Source of the DNA: Nocardioides lacusdianchii
Lineage (GTDB): Bacteria; Actinomycetota; Actinomycetes; Propionibacteriales; Nocardioidaceae
DNA: 64,000 bases
Direction: 5' to 3'
NCBI RefSeq assembly: GCF_020102855.1
Contig: NZ_JADHZD010000002.1
Coordinates: forward strand, 338,969 to 402,968
The translations under genes were made by a program, and so were the position numbers. The notes beneath the pieces are model-generated. The model made no database searches and had not been told where the DNA came from. It was given only the letters and a program-made list of their open reading frames with translations. Each line of letters starts with the position of its first letter. Position 1 is the stretch's first letter. Shown piece by piece: positions 42,392 through 52,100 of the stretch.

Positions 42392-43501
42392 TCAGGACTC
42401 CTTCACCGACGGGTCGACGAACGGCGGCTTCACGAGCTGGAAGATCTCGCGCCGGCCGCGGACGTCGACACCGACCTGCGCGTCCTCGGCCACCATCGTC
42501 GGGATCAGCGCGAGGCCGATGCCCTTCTTCAGCGTCGGGGAGAACGTGCCGGACGTGATGTCGGCCAACGGGATGTCGTGGGTGAGGGTCACGCCCATCC
42601 CGGGGCGCGGGATGCCGCGTCCGACGGCGACCAGGCCGCGCAGGCGACGCTTCGGCCCCTCCTCCTTGACCTTCAGCACCGCGTCGCGGCCCCAGAAGGC
42701 GTCCTTCTTCCAGCCCACCGCCCACGACAGCCCGGCCTCGACCGGGTTGGTGTCGAGGCTGATGTCCTGGCCGTGGAGGGGGTAGCCCATCTCGGTGCGC
42801 AGGGTGTCGCGCGCGCCCAGGCCGCAGGCGGTGATCCCCCACTCCTCGCCCGCCGCCATCAGCTCGTCCCACAGCTGCCCGGCAGTGTCGTTGACGACGA
42901 CGAGCTCGTAGCCGCGCTCGCCGGTGTAGCCCGTGCGGCACACCACGACGCCGACACCGGTGTCGCCGAGCTCGGCCTCGACGAAGGACATGTAGCCGTG
43001 ACCGGTCGGGAGGCCGACCTTCTGCAGCACCTCGTCGGAGCGGGTGCCCTGGACGGCCAGCACGGCGTAGTCGTCGTGGTGGCTGACAACTTTCACGCCC
43101 TCGGGCGCCTGCTCCTGCAGGCGGCGCACGACCTCGGCGGTGCTGGCGGCGTTGGGGATCAGCAGCACGTGCTCGTCGTCGTGCCAGTAGGCGATGAGGT
43201 CGTCGACGATGCCGCCGGACTCGTCGAGGCAGAGCGTGTACTGCGCCTTGCCGGGCTCGATCTTGGCGAGGTCGTTGGACAGCGTCGCGTTGACGAACTC
43301 GGCGGCGCCGGGTCCCGACACCATCGCCTTGCCGAGGTGGCTGACGTCGAAGATGCCGACGGCCTCGCGCACCGCGGTGTGCTCCTTGACGACGCCGGTC
43401 GGGTACTCCAGGGGCATCGACCACCCGCCGAACTCGGCGAACTTCGCGCCGAGGGCCTCGTGACGGTCGTGGAGGGGCGACTGCTTCAGCGATCCGGCCA
43501 T
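42392..43501 (-). CDS. gcvT: Aminomethyltransferase (glycine cleavage system T protein)
   Basis: The 369-residue protein shows the T-protein folate-binding fold, with [31 protein letters not shown] and [12 protein letters not shown]. It transfers the methylene group of the lipoyl-bound aminomethyl intermediate to tetrahydrofolate. The other gcv genes are not in this window. The ATG at 43499-43501 gives the usual start [13 protein letters not shown]. The gene is divergent from pepA with 54 bp between starts, as gcvT is in mycobacteria. Confidence 0.93.
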   Translation of the reverse strand: MAGSLKQSPLHDRHEALGAKFAEFGGWSMPLEYPTGVVKEHTAVREAVGIFDVSHLGKAMVSGPGAAEFVNATLSNDLAKIEPGKAQYTLCLDESGGIVDDLIAYWHDDEHVLLIPNAASTAEVVRRLQEQAPEGVKVVSHHDDYAVLAVQGTRSDEVLQKVGLPTGHGYMSFVEAELGDTGVGVVVCRTGYTGERGYELVVVNDTAGQLWDELMAAGEEWGITACGLGARDTLRTEMGYPLHGQDISLDTNPVEAGLSWAVGWKKDAFWGRDAVLKVKEEGPKRRLRGLVAVGRGIPRPGMGVTLTHDIPLADITSGTFSPTLKKGIGLALIPTMVAEDAQVGVDVRGRREIFQLVKPPFVDPSVKES

Positions 43502-43555
43502 GGCTCGAAACCTACCGCAGCGTGCGGACAGCCAGACCTCGCCTAGCATGCCCGG

Positions 43556-45061
43556 GTGACCTCGTACTCCCTGCGCAGCTCCAGCCCCGCCAAGACCCGC
43601 GCCGACGCCGTCGTGGTCGGCGTCGTCGCCACCTCGAGCGGCCCGCGGCTGTGCGACGCGGCCGACGACGTCACCCAGGCCTACGGCCGGCGGCTGCGCG
43701 CGTTCCTGTCGACGATGGGCGTCACGGGCAAGGCCGGCGAGTCGGTCAAGGCGCCGACCCGCGACGAGGTCAACGCGCCCCTCCTGGTCTTCGTCGGCCT
43801 CGGCGACGACGCAGCCGACCCCGTCGCCGTACGCCGTGCCGCGGGCGTCGCCGCGCGCAGCGTGCCCAACGCCGCGTCGGTCGCCCTGGCGCTGCCGGCC
43901 GACACCCCCGAGCTGGTCGCCGCGGTCGTCGAGGGCCACCGCCTCGGCGGCTACACCTTCACCGCCTACAAGTCCGCGAAGGCCGAGACCACCGAGCCGA
44001 CCGACGTCGTGGTCCTCACCTCGATCGCCCGTCGCGCCGAGGCCGTCGCCGCGCTCGAGAAGGCGGAGATCCTGGCCGACGCCGTCGCGCTGACCCGCGA
44101 CTGGGTCAACACGCCCCCGATGGACTGCACTCCCCCGCTGCTGGCCGACCTCGTCACGAGCGCCCACAAGGCCGTCACGAAGGGCCGCGGCGCGCCGAAG
44201 GTGAAGCTGGAGGTCTTCGACCACGAGCAGCTCGAGGAGATGGGCTGCGGCGGCATCCTCAGCGTCGGCAACTCCTCCGCGTCGCCCTCGCGGCTGGTCA
44301 AGCTGACCTGGGCGCCCAAGGACGCCGTCGCGCACCTCGCGCTCGTCGGCAAGGGCGTCACCTTCGACTCCGGCGGCCTCACGATCAAGCCGTCGTCGAG
44401 CATGGTCAACATGAAGGGCGACATGGCCGGCGCGGCCAGCGTCGTCGCCGCCACGCTCGCGATCGCCCGCCTCGGTCTGCCCGTCAAGGTCACGACCTTC
44501 GCCCCGATGGCCGAGAACATGGTCTCCGCGACCTCCACGCGCCCCGGCGACGTCATCACGATGCACAACGGGTCGACCGTCGAGATCGCCAACACCGACG
44601 CCGAGGGCCGGATGCTGCTGGGCGACGCGCTGTCGCTGGCGGTGCTCGAGGAGCCCGACGTCGTCATCGACATCGCCACCCTCACCGGCCACATGCAGCT
44701 CGCGCTCGGCGACAAGGTCGGCGCGGTCATGGGCACCGACGACCAGGTCCCCGCCGTCCTCGCCGCCGGCGAGTCCGCGGGCGAGCAGCACTGGCCGATG
44801 CCGATCCCCGAGGAGATGAAGGAGCGGATCACCAGCTCCAAGGTCGCCGACCTGCTCCAGCACGACTGGGTGCGGTGGGGCGGGGGCCTCTACGCCTCGG
44901 CGTTCCTGCGCGAGTTCACCGGCGGCCTGCGGTGGGCGCACCTCGACATCGCCGGCAAGGAGATGAACCTCGGTGGCCCCTACGGCCACGTGCCGTCGGG
45001 CGCGACCGGCTTCGGCGTTACGACCCTGGTCGAGCTCGCCCGGTCGCTGTCGGAGGGCTGA
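43556..45061 (+). CDS. pepA: Leucyl aminopeptidase (M17 family)
   Basis: The 501-residue protein has the M17 metal-binding signature NTDAEGRMLLGD, the lysine/aspartate motif GKGVTFDSGGLTIKPS and the C-terminal DIAGKEMNLGG. It removes N-terminal residues from peptides in the cytoplasm using two metal ions. TAGCAT (43544-43549) ends six bases before the GTG start, so the message is probably leaderless. In mycobacteria pepB holds the same position between gcvT and dlaT. Confidence 0.93.
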   Translation: MTSYSLRSSSPAKTRADAVVVGVVATSSGPRLCDAADDVTQAYGRRLRAFLSTMGVTGKAGESVKAPTRDEVNAPLLVFVGLGDDAADPVAVRRAAGVAARSVPNAASVALALPADTPELVAAVVEGHRLGGYTFTAYKSAKAETTEPTDVVVLTSIARRAEAVAALEKAEILADAVALTRDWVNTPPMDCTPPLLADLVTSAHKAVTKGRGAPKVKLEVFDHEQLEEMGCGGILSVGNSSASPSRLVKLTWAPKDAVAHLALVGKGVTFDSGGLTIKPSSSMVNMKGDMAGAASVVAATLAIARLGLPVKVTTFAPMAENMVSATSTRPGDVITMHNGSTVEIANTDAEGRMLLGDALSLAVLEEPDVVIDIATLTGHMQLALGDKVGAVMGTDDQVPAVLAAGESAGEQHWPMPIPEEMKERITSSKVADLLQHDWVRWGGGLYASAFLREFTGGLRWAHLDIAGKEMNLGGPYGHVPSGATGFGVTTLVELARSLSEG

Positions 45062-45079
45062 GCCCGGCTCGGGTCCCGC

Positions 45080-45451
45080 TCAGATCCCTTCGGCCTTCTT
45101 GCGCTTGTTGTAGTCGCGCATCCGCTGCGGCACGCCCACGACCGCGGCGTCGTACGACGGCACCTGGTGGCGGTTGGCGAAGTCGTGGGCCCACTTCACG
45201 CTGGGCACGCGGCGACGCGTCCACTCCCCGTCGTGGGCGACCAGCAGGATGGTGACGTCGCTGACCGCGGTGCGCGGCTCGACGAAGCCCTCCACCCCCT
45301 GACGGGTGGTCACGAAGTTCTCGAGGTGGCGCGCGTCCTCGCCGTCGGAGGCACGCACACGGGTGGACCCGGTGCGGGCGGCGTCCCGCGCCGGAGCACT
45401 CGTACGCCCACCCGTACGCCCCTTGCGGCGGAATCGATCGAACAAACCCAT
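45080..45451 (-). CDS. Conserved hypothetical protein
   Basis: The 123-residue basic protein starts MGLFDRFRRKGRTGGR and ends with KKAEGI. It has no signal peptide or membrane helix. I recognise no domain. It contains a strand-rich core with VTILLVAHDGEWTRRRVPS. It is convergent with pepA (18 bp apart) and divergent from lpd, the position of small unnamed proteins in related genomes. Confidence 0.65.
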   Translation of the reverse strand: MGLFDRFRRKGRTGGRTSAPARDAARTGSTRVRASDGEDARHLENFVTTRQGVEGFVEPRTAVSDVTILLVAHDGEWTRRRVPSVKWAHDFANRHQVPSYDAAVVGVPQRMRDYNKRKKAEGI

Positions 45452-45522
45452 GGCGCACATTCTGCCCGGACGGTCCCCACCGCGCCCGCGGATCGCCGAC
45501 GCCGACCCGCACCGACCGGGTG

Positions 45523-45550
45523 TGGACAGGCTCACGAAGAGTGCAAGGAT
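45523..45550 (+). promoter_or_regulatory. Candidate promoter of lpd-dlaT
   Basis: TGGACA (45523-45528) and AAGGAT (45545-45550) are separated by 16 bp, a reasonable fit to -35 and -10 boxes. The predicted leader to the GTG at 45600 is about 43 nt. Confidence 0.4.
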
Positions 45551-45599
45551 GGGCGAGCCCATGCACGTGGTGTGCGAGTCGGAAGTGTGGAGGGAATCT

Positions 45600-46976
45600 G
45601 TGGCGGACGGTGAGTTCGACGTCCTCGTCCTCGGGGCAGGTTCGGGCGGATACGCCTGTGCCCTGCGAGCGGCTCAGCTGGGGCTGAAGGTCGGGCTGGT
45701 CGAGAAGGGCAACCTCGGGGGCACCTGCCTCCACGTGGGATGCATCCCGACGAAGGCCCTGCTCCACGCCGCGGAGGTCGCCGACTCGGCCCGCGAGGCC
45801 GCGCAGTTCGGCGTCACCGCCACCCTCGACGGCATCGACATGGGCGGCGTCAACGCCTACAAGGACAAGGTCGTCGACCGGCTCTTCAAGGGCCTCACCG
45901 GCCTGATCAAGTCGCGCGGCATCACCGTCATCGAGGGCACCGGCACGCTGACCGGCCCCCGTGAGGTCACCGTCGACGGCACGGCGTACGCCGGCAGGGC
46001 CGTGGTCCTCGCGTCGGGCTCCTACAGCAAGTCGCTGCCCGGCCTCGAGGTCGACGGCGAGAAGGTGCTCACCTCCGAGCACGCGCTGCGCCTCGACCGC
46101 GTCCCCGCCTCGGCCATCGTGCTCGGCGGCGGCGTCATCGGCTGCGAGTTCGCCAGCGTGTGGAAGTCGTTCGGCTCCGACGTCACCATCATCGAGGCCC
46201 TCCCGCGCCTGGTCGCGGCCGAGGACGAGGCCTCCTCCAAGGCCCTCGAGCGCGCCTTCCGCAAGCGCAAGATCTCCTTCCTCACCGGCACGCCCTTCCA
46301 GAGCGTGAAGACCACCGACACCGGGGTCGCGGTCACCGTCGAGGGCGGCGACGTGATCGAGGCCGAGATCCTCCTCGTCGCCGTCGGACGCGGCCCGTCG
46401 ACCGACGGCCTGGGCTACGCCGAGCAGGGCATCGAGATGGACCGCGGCTTCGTGCTCACCGACGAGCGGTGCCGCACCAACGTCGAGGGCGTCTACGCCG
46501 TCGGCGACATCGTGCCCGGCCTCCAGCTCGCCCACCGCGGCTTCCAGCAGGGCATCTTCGTCGCCGAGGAGATCGCCGGGCTCGACCCGCGCCCGATCGA
46601 CGAGTCCGGCATCCCGCGCGTCACCTACTCCCACCCCGAGATCGCCTCCGTCGGCCTCGACGAGGCGGCGGCCCGTGAGCTGCACGGCGATGCGGTCACC
46701 ACGGTGACGTACGACCTCGGCGGCAACGGCAAGAGCCAGATCCTCCAGACCCAGGGCTTCGTCAAGCTCGTCGGCCTCGCCGACGGCCCGGTCCTCGGCG
46801 TCCACATGGTGGGCGATCGCGTCGGCGAGCTCATCGGCGAGGCGCAGCTCATCTACAACTGGGAGGCACACGCCGAGGACGTCGCGCCGCTGCTGCACGC
46901 GCACCCCACCCAGAACGAGGCGCTCGGCGAGGCCCACCTGGCTCTGGCCGGCAAGCCGTTGCACGCCCACTCCTGA
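45600..46976 (+). CDS. lpdA: Dihydrolipoyl dehydrogenase (E3)
   Basis: The 458-residue flavoprotein has the FAD motif VLGAGSGGYACAL, the redox pair Cys43/Cys48 in GGTCLHVGCIPTKA, an NAD motif VLGGGVIGCEFAS and the C-terminal active-site HAHPTQNEA. It reoxidises dihydrolipoyl groups of 2-oxoacid dehydrogenases and the glycine cleavage H protein. The GTG start at 45600 follows GGAGGG; an upstream ATG at 45561 lacks family similarity. It lies 57 bp before dlaT, its direct partner. Confidence 0.94.
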   Translation: MADGEFDVLVLGAGSGGYACALRAAQLGLKVGLVEKGNLGGTCLHVGCIPTKALLHAAEVADSAREAAQFGVTATLDGIDMGGVNAYKDKVVDRLFKGLTGLIKSRGITVIEGTGTLTGPREVTVDGTAYAGRAVVLASGSYSKSLPGLEVDGEKVLTSEHALRLDRVPASAIVLGGGVIGCEFASVWKSFGSDVTIIEALPRLVAAEDEASSKALERAFRKRKISFLTGTPFQSVKTTDTGVAVTVEGGDVIEAEILLVAVGRGPSTDGLGYAEQGIEMDRGFVLTDERCRTNVEGVYAVGDIVPGLQLAHRGFQQGIFVAEEIAGLDPRPIDESGIPRVTYSHPEIASVGLDEAAARELHGDAVTTVTYDLGGNGKSQILQTQGFVKLVGLADGPVLGVHMVGDRVGELIGEAQLIYNWEAHAEDVAPLLHAHPTQNEALGEAHLALAGKPLHAHS

Positions 46977-47033
46977 CCCCCAGCTTTTCAGCTCTGGCCC
47001 CACACCTACCTACACGCGAGCGAAGGAACACCC

Positions 47034-48917
47034 ATGGCCTCCGAAGTCACCCTCCCCGCCCTCGGCGAGTCCGTCACCGAGGGCACCGTCACCCGCTGGC
47101 TCAAGCAGGTCGGTGACACGGTCGCCGTCGACGAGCCGCTGCTCGAGGTGTCCACCGACAAGGTCGACACCGAGATCCCCTCCCCCGTCGCGGGCACCCT
47201 GCTCGAGATCACCGCCAACGAGGACGACACCGTCGAGGTGGGCGCGGTCCTGGGCGTGATCGGCGAGGAGGGCGAGTCCGCGGGCGACGCCTCCGACACC
47301 GCCGAGCCCGAGGCGCAGCCGAAGGACGAGGAGCAGGCGGAGAAGAAGGCCGAGCAGGAGGAGCAGGTCGCCGAGGAGACCGGCGAGCTGCCGGCCGGCG
47401 ACGAGACCCCCGAGTCCGAGAAGGACGACGCCCCCGCCGAGTCCGAGCCCGCCGCCGAGAAGGCGTCCGGCAGCTCGGGTGGCTCCGGTGGCGGCTCCGG
47501 CACCTCCGTCACGCTCCCCGCGCTGGGCGAGTCCGTGACCGAGGGCACCGTGACCCGCTGGCTCAAGCAGGTCGGCGACGAGGTCGCCGTCGACGAGCCG
47601 CTGCTCGAGGTGTCCACCGACAAGGTCGACACCGAGATCCCCTCGCCGGTCGCCGGCACGCTGCTGGAGATCAAGGCCGAGGAGGACGAGACCGTCGAGG
47701 TCGGCGCCGAGCTCGCGATCATCGGTTCCGGCGACGACGCGCCCCCGCAGGCCGAGCCCGAGGCGCAGCCGAAGGACGAGGAGCAGGCGGAGAAGAAGGC
47801 CGAGCAGGAGGAGCAGGTCGCCGAGGAGACCGGCGAGCTGCCGCCCGGCGACGAGACCCCCGAGTCCGAGAAGCAGGACGCCCCCGCCGAGGAGCCCGCC
47901 GCCGAGGAGCCCGCCGCCAAGGAGGAGCCGAAGCAGGCTGCGCCCGCCGCGCCGGCGCAGTCCGACGGCGGTCGCGACCAGACGGCGTACGTCACCCCGC
48001 TGGTGCGCAAGATGGCCGATCAGCACGGTGTGGACCTCGGCTCGGTGCAGGGCACCGGCGTCGGTGGCCGCATCCGCAAGCAGGACGTGCTCGACGCCGC
48101 CGCCGCTGCCAAGGAAGCCGCCGCGCCTGCTCCGGCTGCTGCTCCGGCCGCGCCCGTTGCCGCCGCGCCCGCCGCGTCGGCTCCCGCGTCGTCCAGCCCG
48201 TCGCCGCTGCGCGGCACCACCGAGCCGCTCTCGCGCCTGCGCAAGGTCATCGCGACCCGCATGGTGGAGTCGCTCACCGAGGCCGCCCAGCTCACCCAGG
48301 TGATGGAGGTCGACGTGACCTCGATCGCCCGCCTGCGCGAGGCGTCGAAGGCCGACTTCCTGGCCCGCGAGGGCGTGAAGCTCACCTACCTGCCGTTCTT
48401 CGCCAAGGCAGCGATCGACGCGCTCAAGGTGCACCCCAAGCTCAACGCGGCGATCGACGCCGACAAGGGCGAAGTGACCTACTACGACCGCGAGAACATC
48501 GCGTTCGCCGTGGACACCGAGAAGGGCCTGCTCACGCCGGTCGTCAAGGACGCGGGCGACCTGTCCATCGCCGGGATCGCCAAGAAGATCGCCGACGTGG
48601 CCGAGCGCACGCGCACCAACAAGATCACGCCCGACGAGCTGTCCGGCGGCACCTTCACGATCACCAACCTCGGCAGCTTCGGGGCGCTCTTCGACACCCC
48701 GATCATCAACAAGCCGCAGGTCGCGATCCTCGGCCCCGGTGCCGTGGTGAAGCGGCCGGTCGTGATCGACGACGCCAACCTCGGCGAGACCATCGCGGTG
48801 CGCCACATGGTCTACCTGTCGCTGACCTACGACCACCGCCTGGTCGACGGCGCCGACGCGGGCCGGTTCCTGCAGGAGGTCAAGAAGCGCCTCGAGTCGG
48901 GCCAGTTCGAGGTCTGA
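47034..48917 (+). CDS. dlaT: Dihydrolipoamide acyltransferase (E2 of 2-oxoacid dehydrogenase), two lipoyl domains
   Basis: The 627-residue protein has two lipoyl domains with lysines K43 and K197 in STDKVDTE, a peripheral-subunit-binding domain (about 318-355), an alanine/proline linker, and a catalytic domain ending with DHRLVDG (His601, Asp605). It transfers acyl groups to coenzyme A; in related actinobacteria this E2 serves pyruvate dehydrogenase although often named sucB. After each lipoyl domain is a charged linker, and the two linkers are almost identical (residues 90-130 and 240-280). It is followed by two hairpins and a dispersed repeat. lipB and lipA further on supply its lipoyl group. 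Confidence 0.94.
   Translation: MASEVTLPALGESVTEGTVTRWLKQVGDTVAVDEPLLEVSTDKVDTEIPSPVAGTLLEITANEDDTVEVGAVLGVIGEEGESAGDASDTAEPEAQPKDEEQAEKKAEQEEQVAEETGELPAGDETPESEKDDAPAESEPAAEKASGSSGGSGGGSGTSVTLPALGESVTEGTVTRWLKQVGDEVAVDEPLLEVSTDKVDTEIPSPVAGTLLEIKAEEDETVEVGAELAIIGSGDDAPPQAEPEAQPKDEEQAEKKAEQEEQVAEETGELPPGDETPESEKQDAPAEEPAAEEPAAKEEPKQAAPAAPAQSDGGRDQTAYVTPLVRKMADQHGVDLGSVQGTGVGGRIRKQDVLDAAAAAKEAAAPAPAAAPAAPVAAAPAASAPASSSPSPLRGTTEPLSRLRKVIATRMVESLTEAAQLTQVMEVDVTSIARLREASKADFLAREGVKLTYLPFFAKAAIDALKVHPKLNAAIDADKGEVTYYDRENIAFAVDTEKGLLTPVVKDAGDLSIAGIAKKIADVAERTRTNKITPDELSGGTFTITNLGSFGALFDTPIINKPQVAILGPGAVVKRPVVIDDANLGETIAVRHMVYLSLTYDHRLVDGADAGRFLQEVKKRLESGQFEV
47301..47423 (+). repeat. Intragenic direct repeat, first copy (dlaT linker)
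   Basis: This 123-bp segment is repeated at 47751-47873 with one base difference. It encodes the glutamate/lysine-rich linker after the first lipoyl domain. Confidence 0.9.
47751..47873 (+). repeat. Intragenic direct repeat, second copy (dlaT linker)
   Basis: The offset from the first copy is 450 bp. The single difference changes alanine 121 to proline 271. The near identity suggests recent duplication or gene conversion. Confidence 0.9.
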
Positions 48918-48928
48918 GTCCGAGCGCA

Positions 48929-48955
48929 GCCGCCCGGAGCGCAGCGACGGGCGGC
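48929..48955. terminator. Stem-loop after dlaT
   Basis: GCCGCCCG and its complement CGGGCGGC flank an 11-nt loop, 12 bp after the dlaT stop codon. Confidence 0.5.
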
Positions 48956-48967
48956 GTGGCGCGAGGA

Positions 48968-49027
48968 GGTCGAGTGACCGGCACCCCGCGAGCGCGCGAG
49001 TGGGGTGCGCCGGTCGTATCGAGACAC
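48968..49027. repeat. Dispersed repeat, type 2 related copy
   Basis: It begins GGTCGAGTGACCGG and ends CGTATCGAGACACC, the same ends as the element at 13013-13063 with a different centre. GACCGGC and GCCGGTC inside form a hairpin with ACCCC/GGGGT. It lies between dlaT and its second terminator. Confidence 0.7.
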
Positions 49028-49030
49028 CCA

Positions 49031-49065
49031 CGACGCCCCGTCCGCCACGTGCGGGCGGGGCGTCG
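49031..49065. terminator. Strong stem-loop terminator
   Basis: A 15-bp stem (CGACGCCCCGTCCGC with its complement, one G-T wobble) closes a CACGT loop. It separates dlaT from the ABC exporter gene. Confidence 0.7.
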
Positions 49066-49132
49066 CCGCGTCCTGCCCCGCTCGGAAAACCACAGGCGCA
49101 CTGTCAGTCCCACCACCTAGCCTGAAGGCATC

Positions 49133-52100
49133 GTGACCCTCACCGACACCACCCGGCCCACCGACGCGACCGCCTCCTCGTCGGGCCTCCCGGCGCACCG
49201 CCGGCCCGTCGACTGGCGTCGCGTACGCCGCCCGCTGACCTATCTCTGCTTCTCGATGTCCCTCGTGGGCGCCATCGCCTCGGCGCTGGGCTCGATGGTC
49301 GCCGGCCGCCTCGCCGACGGCCCCACCGAGACCCTGCTGCTGCTCCTGGGCATGTGCGTGGTGGGCGGCGCGGTCATCGACACCGTCGCCAAGACCATCT
49401 GGGCCACGATCTGCGACCGTGCCGAGGGCCAGCTGCGCTCCGACCTCCTCGACGCCGCGATGGCGCAGCCGCTGTCCGAGCTCTCCGAGCAGGCCGTCGG
49501 CGAGGTGCTCGACCGCATCGACGACGACACCTGGGAGGTCGGCCAGCTGATGCGCTGGGGCGTGTGGCAGGCCGCGCGCACCCTGCTGGCGTCCGGCCCG
49601 CTCTGGGTGGTCGCGTCGCTGACCTGGTGGCCGGCGGTCTTCCTCTTCCCCGTCACCGCGGTCGTCACCTTCCTGTCCATCCGCCGGCTCCTGCCGCAGG
49701 TCTCGGAGAAGAAGGTCATCGAGGAGGCCGCCTGGACCGACCACGCCGCCTCCACCGAGGAGGGGGTCGCGGCCCGCGACGACCTGCGCACGTCGCTGGG
49801 GCAGGCCCACGTGCTGCGCCGCAACGCCCACCTCGCCTCCGTCGTGCACCGCACCCTCGACGCCGTGCTGGCCGTCGAGGTCCGCATCACCCGCCGCAGC
49901 GGCGGTCTCCTGCACGGGGCGCTCGCCGCGGTCGGCGTCGTCAGTGTCGCCCTCGTCCTGGGCGGCAACCTCTCCACCGCACGGCTGGTGACGCTCTTCC
50001 TCGTCACCACGATGTTCGTCGGCGGCGTCGACATGCTCGCGCGCCACCTGCCCGACCTCCAGGAGGGCTTCGGCGCGGTGCTCCGCCTGCGCGGCATGAT
50101 GGCCGCTCCCGCCGAGCCGACGGGTGGTCGACCGGTGCCCGACGGTCCTCTCGACGTCGAGTTCCGCCACCTCGACTTCAGCTACGGCACCGGCACCTTC
50201 GCGCTGCGCGACGTCGACCTGCTCCTGGCCGCCGGGCACACCTGCGCCCTGGTGGGCCGCACCGGCTCGGGCAAGTCCACCCTCGCCTCCCTGCTCTCGC
50301 GGGCGGTCGAGCCGCCGCGCGGCTCGGTGTTCCTCGGCGGGGTCGACGTCCGCGACCTCGACCTCCAGCAGCTGCGCTCGGCGGTGGGGGTGGTCACCCA
50401 GCGCACCGAGGTGCTGGCGGGCACCCTCGCCGACAACATCACCCTCTTCGACGCCGTGCCCCGCGCGCGCGTCGCGGCAGCCGTCGCCGAGCTCGGCCTG
50501 ACCGACTGGGTCGCCGGCCTCCCCGACGGCCTCGACACGGTCCTCGGCCCGGGCGGCACGAGCCTGTCCGCGGGCGAGGAGCAGCTCGTCGCCTTCGCCC
50601 GCCTGCTGGTGCGCGACGTGAGCGTCGTCGTCCTCGACGAGGCCACGGCCCGGATGGACCCCGTCACCGAGGCGCGCGTCGTGCGCGCCGCCGACCGTCT
50701 CATCTCGGGACGCACCGGCATCCTGGTCGCCCACCGCCTCTCCACCACCGAGCGGGCCGAGCAGGTCGCGGTCATGGAGTCGGGCCACGTCGTCCAGCAG
50801 GGTCCGCGCGCGCGGCTGGCCCACGTGGACGGCCCCTTCCGCACCCTGCTCGAGGCCGCCGCCCACGAGTCCGTGGTCGAGGAGCACCACCACGACGCCT
50901 CCACGATCGGGTCGGTGCGCCGCAGCACGACTCCCCCGCCCCCGCCCGAGCTCGCCCCCACCCCGAGCCTGGCGCGCCAGGTCCTCCACACCATCAGCAT
51001 CCAGCCGCAGTGGGGCCTGCTGGGCGCCTTCCTCTTCCTGGCCGCCTCGCTGACCGGCGCGTTCGGGGCCGTGACCGGCTGGATCTGGGGACACATCGTC
51101 ACCGACCTCCAGGCAGGAGAGGACCCCGGCCTGCTGGTGGTCGCTCTCGTCGCCTCCCTCGTGGTCGCCCCCTTCCTGCTGTCCCAGGCCTTCCGCACCT
51201 ACCCGCACTGGTGGGTCGAGGTGCGCCTCCGGGTGAGGGCGGCGGTGCTCCACGGGCAGACGTCCCAACGTCGCCTGCTCCGCACGCCCCCGGGTGAGGT
51301 CGTCGCGCGCACCATGGACGCCGACCGGCTCGCGCGCTACACCGACCGCTGGGTCGACTTCGTCAACGGACTCGTGGTCGCCGCGATGACCGCGCTGATC
51401 GCCCAGACGTGGGTCGCGGGCGCGGTGCTGCTGACGGTCATGGTGGTCTCGGCCCTGGCCTCCACCCTGGGCCGTCGGGTGGCCGGTCGCTCGGCCGCCG
51501 CCGCGTCCACGGCTCGCGCCCGCTTCGGGCAGTCGCTCGTGTCGGCGCTGGAGTCGGTGCGCACCGTCAAGCTGGCCGCCGCCACCCCGCAGGTCCACCA
51601 GCACCTGCGCGACGTCGACGGTGGTCGCGTCGACGCCGCCGTGCGCGAGCACCGCGTCCAGGCGCTGCTCGACGGCGTGCCCGTCGTGATGGTCCAGCTC
51701 GGCGTCGTCGCCGCCTGGGGCGGCCTGCTCACCGGCCGCTGGGAGCTCGCCACCGCGCTCCTGGTCGCCAACGCGGTCAGCGGCTTCGACTGGTTCGGCC
51801 GCGTCGCCGGCTCGGTCGTCACCGAGGCGCCCGGCACCCGCGCCTGGATGAACGCCACCAGCGAGCTCGCCGGCGGCGGCGACCTGATGGACCTCCCGCC
51901 GGGCGTCGACCTCGTCCGCGGCACCGGCCCGGACCCCGCGCCGGCCCACCGCGACCCGCTGCGCACGCTCAGCGTCCGCGGTCTAGACGCGGTCCACGAC
52001 GACGGCACGCTCGGGGTGCAGGGCGTCGACCTCGACGTCCACGCCGGGGAGCTGGTGCTGCTGCTCGGCCAGGTCGGCTCGGGCAAGTCCAGCCTGCTCA

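Noticed and set aside
45561..45599. ATG at 45561 as an alternative start of lpd
   Set aside because: The extra 13 residues are not family-like and GGAGGG before the GTG at 45600 marks the start.
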